A stretch of DNA of 64,000 bases, taken from positions 13,690 through 77,689 of the forward strand of contig NZ_JAYTLQ010000029.1 in NCBI RefSeq assembly GCF_043729335.1. The letters run 5' to 3'. Within the stretch, counting starts at the first letter, position 1, and each line of letters begins with the position of its first letter. A model generated the notes under the pieces. The model saw nothing but the letters and a program-made list of their open reading frames with translations. It was not told the origin of the DNA and did no database searches. The stretch is from Crenothrix sp043729335. GTDB lineage: Bacteria; Pseudomonadota; Gammaproteobacteria; Methylococcales; Methylomonadaceae. Positions 44,256-53,706 of the stretch are shown here, piece by piece. The position numbers and the translations under genes were made by a program.

Positions 44256-45251
44256 ATGACTATATGTATTGCTGACGATGCCTCTATTAACCAAGCCGTC
44301 AAGCTGTTACACCAAGGCCGCCTAGTAGCATTCCCCACCGAAACCGTTTACGGCCTAGGCGCAGATGCCAGCAACCCAGAAGCCGTAGCACGCATATTTG
44401 CAGCCAAAGGACGACCCGAAAACCACCCGCTCATCGTACATATAGCCGACAGTACTTGCCTATCCAACTGGGCAGAAAATATACCCAATGCAGCACAACG
44501 CTTAGCCGAACATTTCTGGCCTGGTCCTTTGGCCATTATTTTAAATAAGAAAGACCATGTTCCAATAGCTGTTACCGGCGGCCAAAATACAGTCGGACTG
44601 CGCGTACCCAACCATCCAGTTGCATTGCAATTATTACGCGCATTTGGTGGCGGTATTGCAGCACCGTCTGCCAACCGGTTTTGCCGTATCAGCCCCACGC
44701 AAGCGCAACATGTTGCAGAAGAACTAGGCGATGCAGTGGATTTAATATTGGATGGCGGAGCATGCGAAGTCGGTGTGGAATCCACCATTATTGATTTAAG
44801 CGGTACTACACCACGCTTGCTCAGGCACGGCCATATCACCGCTGAACAAATTCAACAGGCATTACAAACCGAGCTGCTTATTCCTGATAAGGCAAAGCAA
44901 ATACAATCAGATGAAATACGCGCACCGGGTATGATGACCGTACATTACGCGCCACTCACTACCGCCCTGCTCTGCCCCAGCGATTGTTTACCAAGCCTTA
45001 TCAAGCAACTGGTATCGGAAAACAAACGCATAGCTGTCATGAGCTATCAAACCGTTATTACAGCAACCGGCCAGATCAGTGTTATGAAGATGCCAGAAAT
45101 GGCAGAAACTTACGCGCAGTGTTTATACGCATCATTACGGGAACTGGATCATCAACAACGCGATGTTATTGTCGTGGAACAACCTCCGGCCACAGCAGAA
45201 TGGTCAGCGATTAATGATCGTTTAGAAAAAGCGACTGTACCGGATCGGTAG
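44256..45251 (+). CDS. sua5: L-threonylcarbamoyladenylate synthase (Sua5-type)
   Basis: This enzyme makes threonylcarbamoyl-AMP from Thr, bicarbonate and ATP for the t6A modification at position 37 of ANN-decoding tRNAs. The 331-residue protein has an N-terminal YrdC domain (LHQGRLVAFPTETVYGLGAD, FAAKGRPENHPLIVHI, APSANRFCRISPTQAQHV) and a C-terminal Sua5 domain after about residue 215 (APGMMTVHYAPLTTALL), which makes it the long Sua5 form rather than the short TsaC. It converges on phoR and the two coding regions overlap by 41 bases at their 3' ends. The ATG lies after a weak ribosome site. Confidence 0.93.
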   Translation: MTICIADDASINQAVKLLHQGRLVAFPTETVYGLGADASNPEAVARIFAAKGRPENHPLIVHIADSTCLSNWAENIPNAAQRLAEHFWPGPLAIILNKKDHVPIAVTGGQNTVGLRVPNHPVALQLLRAFGGGIAAPSANRFCRISPTQAQHVAEELGDAVDLILDGGACEVGVESTIIDLSGTTPRLLRHGHITAEQIQQALQTELLIPDKAKQIQSDEIRAPGMMTVHYAPLTTALLCPSDCLPSLIKQLVSENKRIAVMSYQTVITATGQISVMKMPEMAETYAQCLYASLRELDHQQRDVIVVEQPPATAEWSAINDRLEKATVPDR

Positions 45252-46545
45252 GTATGATTTTGGTCTTGGGTGTACAGATTTGGGCAATTGGGAAATGACA
45301 ACTGAAACAACTGCCCTTGCCTAACTCACTAGTAATCACCAAGCGGGCATCCTGGCGCATTAAGGCGTGCTTAACTATCGCTAAGCCCAAACCAATACCA
45401 GGCACTTTTTTACTACGCCTAACCTCAATACGATAAAAACGTTCCGACACCCGTGGAATATCCGCTGCCGCGATGCCTTCGCCTTTATCTTCAACTGACA
45501 TAACGACTGATTCACCGCTCTGATACCATCTAACCTTAACTTTCGTATCATCAGGGGAATACTTCAGCGCATTACTCAATAAATTGCTGAAAGCACTACG
45601 CAACGCCAATTCTTCGCCAGCAACGTGTACCTGCGTGGCTAAAATCAATTCTATTCGATCCGCGTTACCCACCATATCACTGCTTTCTTTACAAATCTGC
45701 GTTAACAAAGCCGGTACGTCTATACATTGCGTTTTGCCCTGCTGCGTTTCCAGGCGGGTCAACAGCAGTAAATCATCCACCAAATGCTGCATACGATCAG
45801 TTTGCGTCTGCATTTGCTGTACGGAGTTGGTCAGCAATTGCGACTCTCCGTCATCCATGTCTTGCAGCGTTTCAATATAGCCTTTTAACACGGTTAACGG
45901 TGTTCTAAGTTCGTGAGAAACATTGGCCACAAAATCCTTGCGCATACGCTCCATCTTTTTTAATTGCGTAACATCCTGCGCCAGCAACAAGCGCAATCCT
46001 GCACCGTAACTGACAACTCGCACCGCTAACGTCATTTGGCTATTGACAGGAGACGGCACAATTACCGCTTCTTCGTAATTACCAGATTTTAAATAACGGA
46101 TAAACTCAGGAAAACGGATAAGATTGGGAATGCGCTGACCCTTATCCGACGGCTTTAACCCCAGCACTTTCAAGGCGGTTTTATTGGCCCATTCAATTTC
46201 ATCATTCGCGCCCAAAACAACCGCTGCATCAGGCAATGCTTCAGTGGACTGGCGAAATTGATCAATCACTTTACTGAGTTTCTTTTTCCGGCGTTTTTCG
46301 TTCTTTTTAATACGATAAACGTGGTAGTAAATTTCTTCCCAAACCCCGCTGGTTTTGGGATATTGACTTCGCCCGCCTTGCCTTATCCATCGTTCAAAGC
46401 GGGTGATTTGAAAAATTTGCTGTACCAATACAACAAGTACCAGTAACAAAAATAAAGGTAAAAATAATCCGGTTAATCCACCAACAATAGCTACCAGTAA
46501 AAACAGCAAAAATACCGAAATAAGTTCCTTTTGCCAAATACCCAT
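45211..46545 (-). CDS. phoR: Phosphate regulon sensor histidine kinase PhoR
   Basis: The 444-residue membrane kinase has two N-terminal hydrophobic spans (about 8-45) and a basic region. A PAS-like domain follows at about 95-190 (ALPDAAVVLGANDEIEWANK). Next are the His-box DFVANVSHELRTPLTVLKGYIETL and an HATPase domain with FSNLLSNALKYSPDDT, VEDKGEGIAAADIP and GIGLGLAIVKHAL. No large periplasmic sensor is present, as in E. coli PhoR, which senses through the Pst/PhoU system. It is 9 bases after phoB. Its 3' end overlaps the sua5 gene tail to tail. Confidence 0.94.
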   Translation of the reverse strand: MGIWQKELISVFLLFLLVAIVGGLTGLFLPLFLLLVLVVLVQQIFQITRFERWIRQGGRSQYPKTSGVWEEIYYHVYRIKKNEKRRKKKLSKVIDQFRQSTEALPDAAVVLGANDEIEWANKTALKVLGLKPSDKGQRIPNLIRFPEFIRYLKSGNYEEAVIVPSPVNSQMTLAVRVVSYGAGLRLLLAQDVTQLKKMERMRKDFVANVSHELRTPLTVLKGYIETLQDMDDGESQLLTNSVQQMQTQTDRMQHLVDDLLLLTRLETQQGKTQCIDVPALLTQICKESSDMVGNADRIELILATQVHVAGEELALRSAFSNLLSNALKYSPDDTKVKVRWYQSGESVVMSVEDKGEGIAAADIPRVSERFYRIEVRRSKKVPGIGLGLAIVKHALMRQDARLVITSELGKGSCFSCHFPIAQICTPKTKIIPTDPVQSLFLNDH

Positions 46546-46554
46546 GGAATTTAT

Positions 46555-47286
46555 CTAGTAGGATACAGCCGTAACAACCGCTGCGGACACGGCTGAATCA
46601 GTCAAAGAGAATTTGTAGCCAAACCCCCGGACCGTTTGTAGTAAATCGCCGCGTTCGTATTCATCCAGAATTTTCCGCAGGCGACGAATATGCACATCAA
46701 TGGTGCGCTCTTCAATAAATACACTACGTCCCCAGATTTGATCAAGCAACTGGCTGCGACTGAATACTTTGTCAGGATGCGTCATAAAAAACTGTACCAT
46801 ACGAAATTCGGTAGGGCTGATGTCAACTTGCCGATTGCCAATACTGAAACGATGTTGGCCCATATCCAATTGTAAATCACCCACGCTTACGGTATCGGTT
46901 GCTGATATTTTCCCCGCTCTCCGCAGCACGGCCCGAATACGCGCAATCAGTTCTTTAGGGGAAAAAGGTTTGGTGACATAATCATCTGCACCCACTTCCA
47001 AGCCTTTAACCTTATCTTCTTCTTCACCGCGTGCGGTTAATAAAATCACCGGAATATCTTGGTATATGGCTTCTTTTTTCAAACGTCGCACCCATTCCAC
47101 ACCACTGGTCACGGGTAGCATCCAATCCAGCAAAATCAAATCAGGGAATGTTTGATCCAAGGCACTTTGCGCTTCAATAGCGCTTTCAGCGGCCATTGTG
47201 GCAAAGCCGGCTTGTTCTAATACCATAATCAGCATATCTCTAATCGCTTCTTCGTCTTCGACAACAAGAATATTAAACTTAGACAT
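46555..47286 (-). CDS. phoB: Phosphate regulon response regulator PhoB
   Basis: PhoB is the DNA-binding partner of PhoR. The 243-residue protein has a receiver domain (NILVVEDEEAIRDML, phospho-Asp in LILLDWMLP, Lys in DYVTKPFSPKELIAR) and a winged-helix output domain ending in IDVHIRRLRKILDEY with TVRGFGYKF. The start ATG is preceded by AAGGATTG; a TTG just before it was rejected. An upstream 460-base gap to mscL contains the promoter region but I could not identify a convincing Pho box. Confidence 0.95.
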   Translation of the reverse strand: MSKFNILVVEDEEAIRDMLIMVLEQAGFATMAAESAIEAQSALDQTFPDLILLDWMLPVTSGVEWVRRLKKEAIYQDIPVILLTARGEEEDKVKGLEVGADDYVTKPFSPKELIARIRAVLRRAGKISATDTVSVGDLQLDMGQHRFSIGNRQVDISPTEFRMVQFFMTHPDKVFSRSQLLDQIWGRSVFIEERTIDVHIRRLRKILDEYERGDLLQTVRGFGYKFSLTDSAVSAAVVTAVSY

Positions 47287-47753
47287 CAATCAATCCTTTA
47301 TTAAGCTTAAATAGCTGTATTTTAACAATAGCAATATTTCTTTATGATGACAAACAGAGTAGGATAACTCCGTGCATTTATAAATTTTGGTGCATCTGTC
47401 TTTGTATTTTTTATTTTTGTAAATTTTCCCCACCAAAACCCGATATTTGCATATTTTTTTAAAAAAACTATACTTTAGTTTGTGTATTAAAAATAATCTT
47501 ATTCCTAGGTCTTTAATAAAATCAGTGGCTGCTTAAATGTTGTCATTGTATAGCATTTGACAGTCATTTTTTCATTAGTAAGTATTTATACCTATTGTGG
47601 GCTTAGCCTGTTTATTTCACACTAAAGTGTCGTTTTTTCGTGCGCACTGGTTGAGTAATATCAACGAAAACATGGCTTTTTAATACATAATTTCTATACA
47701 AAACATCTATATCAAGATCATATTTTAAAGTTGATTAACTAAGGAGATTATTC
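47287..47753. other. AT-rich region between divergent phoB and mscL
   Basis: No gene is seen. The sequence is strongly AT-rich with runs of T and A near 47400-47490. It must hold the promoters of both divergent units, but no motif stands out well enough to assign. A GTCATCAT word near 47345 is only part of a Pho half site. Confidence 0.4.
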
Positions 47754-48158
47754 ATGGGTATGTTACAAGAGTTTAAAGAATTTGCGATTAAAGGTAATGT
47801 TATTGATTTAGCAGTCGGTGTCATCGTAGGCGCGGCGTTCGGTAAAATCGTTTCGTCTTTTGTCGCTGACGTTGTTATGCCGCCGATAGGCGTTATGGTT
47901 GGCGGTGTAGATTTTTCCAAGCTGGCGGTAACTCTAAAAGAAAAAGTGGGTGATGTGCCTGCGGTAACGTTAAATTATGGTGTTTTCCTACAAACCATAG
48001 TGGATTTCACTATTGTTGCTTTTGTTATTTTTATGGTCATAAAAATGATCAATAGTCTTAAAAGAGCAGAAGCGGCTGCACCAGAAGCCCCGCATGCGCC
48101 TACCAAAGAGGAATTACTGCTGACTGAAATCAGGGATTTATTAAGATCTAAAAATTAA
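47754..48158 (+). CDS. mscL: Large-conductance mechanosensitive channel MscL
   Basis: MscL opens on membrane tension to release solutes on osmotic downshock. The 134-residue protein starts MGMLQEFKEFAIKGNVIDLA, with first membrane helix VGVIVGAAFGKIVSSFVADVVMPPIG shown here in parts as VGVIVGAAFGKIV and ADVVMPPIG. The second helix FLQTIVDFTIVAFVIFMVIK and a C-terminal helical bundle (TKEELLLTEIRDLLRS) follow. AAGGAG lies 7 bases before the ATG. Length and order are as in the E. coli protein (136). Confidence 0.96.
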   Translation: MGMLQEFKEFAIKGNVIDLAVGVIVGAAFGKIVSSFVADVVMPPIGVMVGGVDFSKLAVTLKEKVGDVPAVTLNYGVFLQTIVDFTIVAFVIFMVIKMINSLKRAEAAAPEAPHAPTKEELLLTEIRDLLRSKN

Positions 48159-48196
48159 TGCCCTTGATTTTTGTTGTTAGAACAAATTTGCTTTGA

Positions 48197-48260
48197 GTTC
48201 CGTTCAAGACTGCGTTAGAAACATTATTGTTACAGTATTTCTAACACATCTTGACGGAAC
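48197..48260. terminator. Long inverted repeat between convergent mscL and clpB
   Basis: GTTCCGTTCAAGACTGCGTT and its near complement (with mismatches) enclose an AT-rich centre with a further stem (AGAAA and TTTCT). The 64-base hairpin sits between the two convergent genes and can serve as a bidirectional terminator or be a dispersed repeat. A long T run is missing. Confidence 0.55.
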
Positions 48261-48278
48261 ACATTAACCAAAAAGCGG

Positions 48279-50852
48279 TTATTTTTTTGAAAACCGCAAC
48301 TGATCGTTTTCAACATCAACCATTATAGTATCGCCAGCAATAAAATGGCTCGCCAATATGTCTTGTGCCAGAGGATTTTCCAGCTGTTGCTGAATAGCCC
48401 GCTTCATAGGCCTTGCCCCGTAAACCGGGTCAAATCCAGCTTCACCCAACAAATCCAAAGCCTCATCATTTATTTCAAAGTGGATATCGCGATCCAAAAG
48501 ACGTTTACGCAAAAACTCAATTTGTATACATGAAATAGCTCGGATCTGTTTTTGGTCTAACGGATGAAAAACCACCGCTTCGTCGATGCGATTGATAAAT
48601 TCAGGCCTAAACTGACGGCCGACAATTTCCATAACCGCCGCTTTCATGGCATGGTAATTCGCTTCACCAGCTAATTCCTGAATACGTGCAGAACCCAAAT
48701 TAGAAGTCATTACAATCACAGTGTTTCTAAAATCTACCGTTCTGCCCTGTCCATCGGTCAATCTGCCGTCATCTAGTACTTGCAACAGGATATTAAATAC
48801 ATCAGGATGGGCTTTTTCAATTTCATCCAACAAGATAACCGAATAAGGCTTACGTCTTACCAATTCAGTTAAATACCCACCTTCTTCATAGCCCACATAC
48901 CCTGGAGGCGCACCGATTAAACGTGCCACCGAATGTTTTTCCATAAACTCAGACATATCAATACGCACCATTGCATCAGGCGTATCAAATAAAAATTCGG
49001 CCAACGCTTTGCACAGTTCGGTTTTACCTACACCGGTAGGCCCTAAAAATAAAAACGAACCATTGGGGCGATTAGGATCAGACAATCCGGCTCTGGAGCG
49101 TCTTATGGCATTGCTGACCGCTTTAAGCGCTTCTTCTTGGCCAACAACCCGTTTATTAAGCTGCTCTTCCATATGTAACAGCTTCTCGCGTTCGCCTTCC
49201 ATCATTTTGGACACTGGAATACCTGTCCATTTTGAGACGACTTCGGCGATTTCTTCTTCGGTGACTTTATTACGCAATAAAGTCATTTTTTTCTCTTCCA
49301 TGGGCACGGCTTGCAGCTGTTTTTCTAGCGCGGGAATAATCCCATACTGCAATTCTGACATGCGTGCCAAGTCGTTAGTACGGCTAGCCGCTTCCAATTC
49401 CGTTCTAGCGTGCTCGAGTTTTTCTTTAATAGAAGCTGAACCTTGCAAGGATGCCTTTTCGGCTTTCCAGATTTTTTCCAGATCAGAATATTCTTTTTCC
49501 AGATTATTAATATCATCCTCTAGAATACCCAGACGCTTCTTGGAAGCCGCATCAGATTCTTTTTTCAGCGCCACTTGTTCAATTTTCAGCTGAATCAAGC
49601 GCCGATATAATTTATCCATTTCTTCGGGTTTGGAATCCATTTCCATACGAATACGGCTGGCGGCTTCATCAATTAGATCGATGGCTTTGTCAGGTAATTG
49701 GCGGTCGGCAATATAGCGATAAGACAAAGTTGCCGCGGCAACCAATGCCGGATCGGTAATATCTACCCCATGATGCACTTCGTATTTTTCTTTCAAACCA
49801 CGCAAAATGGCAATGGTATCTTCAACGGAAGGCTGATCGACCAAGACCTTCTGAAAACGACGCTCCAAAGCGGCATCTTTTTCAACATACTTCCGGTATT
49901 CATCTAGCGTGGTCGCGCCCACACAATGCAATTCGCCACGCGCCAAAGCGGGTTTTAACATGTTGCCCGCATCCATGGCCCCTTCAGCTTTACCCGCACC
50001 GACCATGGTATGCAATTCATCAATAAATAAAATAACCTGACCTTCTTGCTTGGCTAAATCATTAAGCACCGCTTTCAGGCGCTCTTCAAATTCACCCCGA
50101 AACTTAGCGCCGGCAATAAGAGCTGCCATATCCAGTGCCAACACTTTTTTATGTTTCATGCTTTCCGGTACTTCACCGTTAACAATACGTTGCGCGAGAC
50201 CTTCAACGATGGCGGTTTTGCCTACGCCAGGCTCGCCAATTAATACTGGATTGTTTTTGGTGCGGCGTTGCAATACTTGAATAGTACGACGAATTTCGTC
50301 ATCTCTGCCGATAACCGGATCAAGTTTGCCTTGTTCGGCGCGTTCGGTAAGATCAACGGTGTATTTTTTTAATGCTTGCCGTTGATCTTCAGCATTGGCA
50401 TCATCTACAGCCTGGCCGCCGCGCATAGCATCAATGGCTTTTTCAATGGATTGTTTACTGAGGCCTATTTTTTTAAACAACTCTTGCAGAAAACCTTTTT
50501 CTTCGCAGGCCGCTAACAAAAACAATTCGCTGGAAATAAACGTATCATTACGTTTTTGCGCCATTTTGTCTGTCAAATTTAATAGCCGCGACAATTCGTT
50601 GGAAATTTGCACATCGCCACCAGAACCGCTCACCGTAGCGATACTGGTAATACCTTTATTTAACTCTGCCCGTAAAATAGGTAAGTTGACATTCAGCTGT
50701 GTCATTAAAGGTTTTACACTGCCACCTTCCTGATCCAGCAAGGCCAGCAATAAATGCACAGGCTCAATAAATTGATGATCTTTACCCAGCGCCATACTCT
50801 GCGCGTCGCCTAGGGCTGTTTGAAATTTGTGGGTTAATTTGTCCATACGCAT
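48279..50852 (-). CDS. clpB: ATP-dependent disaggregase ClpB
   Basis: ClpB works with DnaK to rescue aggregated proteins after heat stress. The 857-residue protein has the N-terminal Clp repeat domain (MRMDKLTHKFQTALGDAQS), the first AAA+ module with GEPGVGKTAI and FIDELHTMVGAG, the middle coiled coil (about 410-530) that is specific to ClpB, and a second AAA+ module with LGPTGVGKTELCKALAEFLF and an ILLDEIEKAHPD Walker B. Length matches the family (about 857). GAGG lies before the ATG. No sigma-32-type promoter was confirmed in the upstream region. It stands alone. Confidence 0.97.
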   Translation of the reverse strand: MRMDKLTHKFQTALGDAQSMALGKDHQFIEPVHLLLALLDQEGGSVKPLMTQLNVNLPILRAELNKGITSIATVSGSGGDVQISNELSRLLNLTDKMAQKRNDTFISSELFLLAACEEKGFLQELFKKIGLSKQSIEKAIDAMRGGQAVDDANAEDQRQALKKYTVDLTERAEQGKLDPVIGRDDEIRRTIQVLQRRTKNNPVLIGEPGVGKTAIVEGLAQRIVNGEVPESMKHKKVLALDMAALIAGAKFRGEFEERLKAVLNDLAKQEGQVILFIDELHTMVGAGKAEGAMDAGNMLKPALARGELHCVGATTLDEYRKYVEKDAALERRFQKVLVDQPSVEDTIAILRGLKEKYEVHHGVDITDPALVAAATLSYRYIADRQLPDKAIDLIDEAASRIRMEMDSKPEEMDKLYRRLIQLKIEQVALKKESDAASKKRLGILEDDINNLEKEYSDLEKIWKAEKASLQGSASIKEKLEHARTELEAASRTNDLARMSELQYGIIPALEKQLQAVPMEEKKMTLLRNKVTEEEIAEVVSKWTGIPVSKMMEGEREKLLHMEEQLNKRVVGQEEALKAVSNAIRRSRAGLSDPNRPNGSFLFLGPTGVGKTELCKALAEFLFDTPDAMVRIDMSEFMEKHSVARLIGAPPGYVGYEEGGYLTELVRRKPYSVILLDEIEKAHPDVFNILLQVLDDGRLTDGQGRTVDFRNTVIVMTSNLGSARIQELAGEANYHAMKAAVMEIVGRQFRPEFINRIDEAVVFHPLDQKQIRAISCIQIEFLRKRLLDRDIHFEINDEALDLLGEAGFDPVYGARPMKRAIQQQLENPLAQDILASHFIAGDTIMVDVENDQLRFSKK

Positions 50853-50901
50853 GGTGTGGCCTCAAAGCAATGTTAAAAAGTTAAGTTAACGTATGCGTTC
50901 A

Positions 50902-50986
50902 CCTCCCCCTTTGAAAAAGGGGGATTGAGGGGGATTTATTTAAAAAATCTCCCCTAACCCCTCTTTTTCAAAGAGGGGGACTGAAC
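50902..50986. repeat. 85-bp palindromic dispersed repeat, copy 2
   Basis: This copy has the same structure as 14567-14651: arms CCCCCTTTGAAAAAGGGGG and CTTTTTCAAAGAGGGGG around TTTAAAAAATC-like sequence. Its location is 50 bases upstream of the clpB start, inside a 406-base gap that holds no gene. It belongs to the same repeat family. Confidence 0.85.
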
Positions 50987-51258
50987 GGTTACAAGTTAAC
51001 TATGAAATGGGGCTGAATGCATCTATTTTCAAGCAAACGTCTTTATCAAAACAGGATAAGCCCAATTGCGCTTAATTAAACTAACCGCTCTAAATGACGA
51101 TTTTTCTGCTCAGAAGTGTCCAGTCAAAAATAATTAATCAAATTGCGTCCTTAATTTCAATTTTGTGAACTGCGTCACAAACACAAATTGGTAACCGTTG
51201 TAAACTACGCATCCCTTTTTAAAGACTCAATTTCCTCCACGTTAAGGTTTACACACAG

Positions 51259-51603
51259 TTGAACACATTAAGCACAACGGCAAACATAAATGGTTTCCCA
51301 TCAATTTTTCAAGATATTAGTCCCCGTGTTGCCGTAAATCCGGCAAATATGCAAATTAGTCGTTATCTCGCGCAAGCTGAAGAAGATGGCGGTATAACCC
51401 TTAGTGGCTTGCACCGGCTCGCCCGCTCAGTGGGCGTTAATAACCCAGAAAAGACTAGTCTCAAAATTGACGTAATTCATGCCATCCAGAAAGCAACATA
51501 TCATTCTGCGTGCTTTCGTGCTGAAACAAGCAAGCTGTGTACTAGAGAAGACTGTAGTTGGCAAGGTGAATGCAAAAAACTGATTGCCGAATGGTATCGC
51601 TGA
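51259..51603 (+). CDS. Small protein with SAP-like and Cys motifs
   Basis: The 114-residue protein has a helical middle segment (ISRYLAQAEEDGGITLSGLH, then RLARSVGVNNPEKTSLKIDV) resembling a SAP/Rho-N type nucleic acid-binding helix-turn-helix. It ends with a short Cys cluster, ACFRAETSKLCTREDCSWQG with ECKKL after it, giving four Cys that may bind a metal. Similar small proteins occur in many proteobacteria, but I do not know a function. The start is uncertain: a TTG at 51259 gives the full frame, while an ATG at 51349 would leave 84 residues with both motifs. It lies in a gap between clpB and glmS with repeats on either side. Confidence 0.5.
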   Translation: MNTLSTTANINGFPSIFQDISPRVAVNPANMQISRYLAQAEEDGGITLSGLHRLARSVGVNNPEKTSLKIDVIHAIQKATYHSACFRAETSKLCTREDCSWQGECKKLIAEWYR

Positions 51604-51680
51604 AAATTTATATGCCGAGCGCAAACGTATGTTTATGCCTTCGATTACAAAGCTACCAACTAAGACGGGATATCCGATCT

Positions 51681-51760
51681 TCCTGAGCTTGTCGAAGGAT
51701 TTGTTGTTCATGGTTCGACAGGGCTCTCATGAGCTTGACGAATGGCTCACCACGAACGGC
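51681..51760. repeat. Dispersed repeat related to 22961-23030 (reverse complement)
   Basis: It contains TCCTGAGCTTGTCGAAGGAT at the start and CACGAACGGC at the end, with ATGGTTCGACAGG in the middle; the copy at 22961-23030 has the same words on the opposite strand. This copy has an extra segment (GAGCTTGACGAATGG) before its end. No coding frame is plausible here. Confidence 0.7.
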
Positions 51761-51824
51761 TTTTTTAAGCTGTCTCGTCTTAAAATTGGTAGCCGATTAC
51801 AGGACGTTCGTAGTGCAGTAAAAC

Positions 51825-51862
51825 AAAAAGGCGGCATTAGTTTGCGTAACGCCACCTTTTTT
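51825..51862 (-). terminator. Terminator downstream of glmS (also active on + strand)
   Basis: The hairpin has arms AAAAAGGCGGC and GCCACCTTTTT with one mismatch and a loop of about 15 bases. It ends with T-rich runs on both strands (TTTTTT on the plus side, TTTTT-G-TTTT on the minus side). It lies just after the glmS stop and also follows the small SAP-like gene on the plus strand. Confidence 0.7.
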
Positions 51863-51875
51863 CAGACCCTAAAGC

Positions 51876-53705
51876 TTATTCGACAGTGACTGACTTAGCC
51901 AGATTTCTAGGCTGATCCACATCCGTGCCTCTAATAACAGCCACGTGGTAAGACAGCAGTTGCAAAGGGATGGTATAGACTATCGGTGAAATCTCATTAT
52001 CCACCTGTGGCACTTTAACAATTTGTACATTGCTGTCACTGACGGCTTGCAAAGTTTCATCCATAAAGACAATCAACTGCCCGCCACGCGCACTGACTTC
52101 TTGCATATTGGATTTCAATTTTTCCAGCAAGCTGTTATTGGGTGCGACGGTAATTACGGGCATATCAGCATCAATCAGCGCCAACGGCCCGTGTTTCAAT
52201 TCCCCTGCTGGATACGCTTCGGCATGAATATAAGAGATTTCCTTAAGCTTAAGCGCCCCTTCCATCGCTATCGGGTAATGCGTACCACGCCCCAAAAATA
52301 ACGCATGCTGTTTTTCGGCAAACTGTTTAGATAACACTTCAATCTCATCATTCAAAGCCAATACTTTTTCAATCTTGCTTGGCAAACTGAACAATTCCGA
52401 GGTTATCTTAAGCTCAGCTGCTTCGCTCAGCTGAAAACGCCTACCCACAGCAATCACCAATAACATCAGCGCAACCAATTGGGTAGTAAAGGCCTTAGTC
52501 GATGCCACACCAATTTCAGGACCTGCACGGGTCATTAATACCAAATCGGATTCGCGTACCAATGAACTTTCCGGCACGTTACAAATCGCCAAGGAATATT
52601 TGGCACCGATTTTTTTAGCTTCTTGCAAGGCAGCCAAGGTATCAGCGGTTTCACCGGATTGGGAAATAGTGACGATTAAGGTATCTGGTGCTAACACAGG
52701 GTTACGGTAACGAAACTCACTGGCGACCTCAATATTACACGGTACGTGGGCTAAATCTTCAAGCCAGTACTTTGCTACCAGCCCTGCATGATAACTGGTG
52801 CCGCAGGCCAGAATTTGCACAGACGTGATCTTATCAAACACTTCAGTGGCATTATGGCCAAAGGCATTTTCCAGCAAGCGTCCATTAATAAAGCGCCCTT
52901 CCAGCGCTTGGGCAATCGCAAGTGGTTGCTCGTAAATTTCTTTGAGCATGTAATGGCGATACTCGCCTTTATCCGCGGAATCAGAAGTCAGTTGGCTTTC
53001 TTTGATAGGCCTTACAACAACGTTATCATCTTTGTCATAAATCACCAGGCTATCGATGGTAATGGCGGCAATATCGCCGTCTTCCAGAAAGATAAAACGC
53101 CGGGTGACCGGCAGCAAAGCCGCGACATCAGAGGCGATAAAGTATTCACCAAAACCGACACCGATCACTAATGGACTGCCTTTTCTGCACGCAATCAAGG
53201 TATCAGGTTCTTGCGTACCCATCACGCCCAACGCATAAGCACCTTCTAATTTTTTGATGGTGGCTTTCACCGCATCCAGCAAATTATCAGCAGATTCCAA
53301 CGCTTGATGAATCTGATGCACCACCACTTCGGTATCCGTTTCCGAGGTAAATTCGTAGCCGTCCTGTTTCTGCGTAGCACGCAGTTGTTCGTGGTTTTCG
53401 ATAATGCCATTGTGGACAACAGCAATGGTATCGCGCGACACATGTGGATGGGCGTTGGCGACACTGGGTTTGCCGTGCGTCGCCCAGCGGGTGTGGGCAA
53501 TACCGATATAACCGGGTACCGGATCGGCCTTAACCAGCAACTCCAGTCCCTTGACCTTGCCCAACTCACGCTTACGGAAAATCTCACTGTCTTTAATGAC
53601 CGCCAATCCCGCCGAATCATAACCACGGTATTCCAGGCGCTTCAAACCTTCTATTAAAATAGGCACGACGTTGCGTTGCGCTACTCCACCTACAATTCCA
53701 CACAT
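51876..53705 (-). CDS. glmS: Glucosamine-fructose-6-phosphate aminotransferase
   Basis: GlmS makes glucosamine 6-phosphate from fructose 6-phosphate and glutamine, the first step to UDP-GlcNAc for peptidoglycan and LPS. The 609-residue protein starts MCGIVGGVAQ with the N-terminal nucleophile Cys, then HTRWATHGKPSVANAHPH in the glutaminase domain. Two sugar-isomerase domains follow: ILACGTSYHAGLVAKYW with SQSGETADTLAAL, and FLGRGTHYPIAMEGALKLKE. The end is AKSVTVE. It follows glmU by one base and ends at a terminator. No glmS ribozyme was seen, which is normal for gammaproteobacteria. Confidence 0.97.
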   Translation of the reverse strand: MCGIVGGVAQRNVVPILIEGLKRLEYRGYDSAGLAVIKDSEIFRKRELGKVKGLELLVKADPVPGYIGIAHTRWATHGKPSVANAHPHVSRDTIAVVHNGIIENHEQLRATQKQDGYEFTSETDTEVVVHQIHQALESADNLLDAVKATIKKLEGAYALGVMGTQEPDTLIACRKGSPLVIGVGFGEYFIASDVAALLPVTRRFIFLEDGDIAAITIDSLVIYDKDDNVVVRPIKESQLTSDSADKGEYRHYMLKEIYEQPLAIAQALEGRFINGRLLENAFGHNATEVFDKITSVQILACGTSYHAGLVAKYWLEDLAHVPCNIEVASEFRYRNPVLAPDTLIVTISQSGETADTLAALQEAKKIGAKYSLAICNVPESSLVRESDLVLMTRAGPEIGVASTKAFTTQLVALMLLVIAVGRRFQLSEAAELKITSELFSLPSKIEKVLALNDEIEVLSKQFAEKQHALFLGRGTHYPIAMEGALKLKEISYIHAEAYPAGELKHGPLALIDADMPVITVAPNNSLLEKLKSNMQEVSARGGQLIVFMDETLQAVSDSNVQIVKVPQVDNEISPIVYTIPLQLLSYHVAVIRGTDVDQPRNLAKSVTVE

Positions 53706-53706
53706 A

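Noticed and set aside
49009..49593. 194-codon forward frame inside clpB
   Set aside because: It is antisense to the well-conserved clpB coding region; a typical shadow frame rich in Ser, Leu and Cys.
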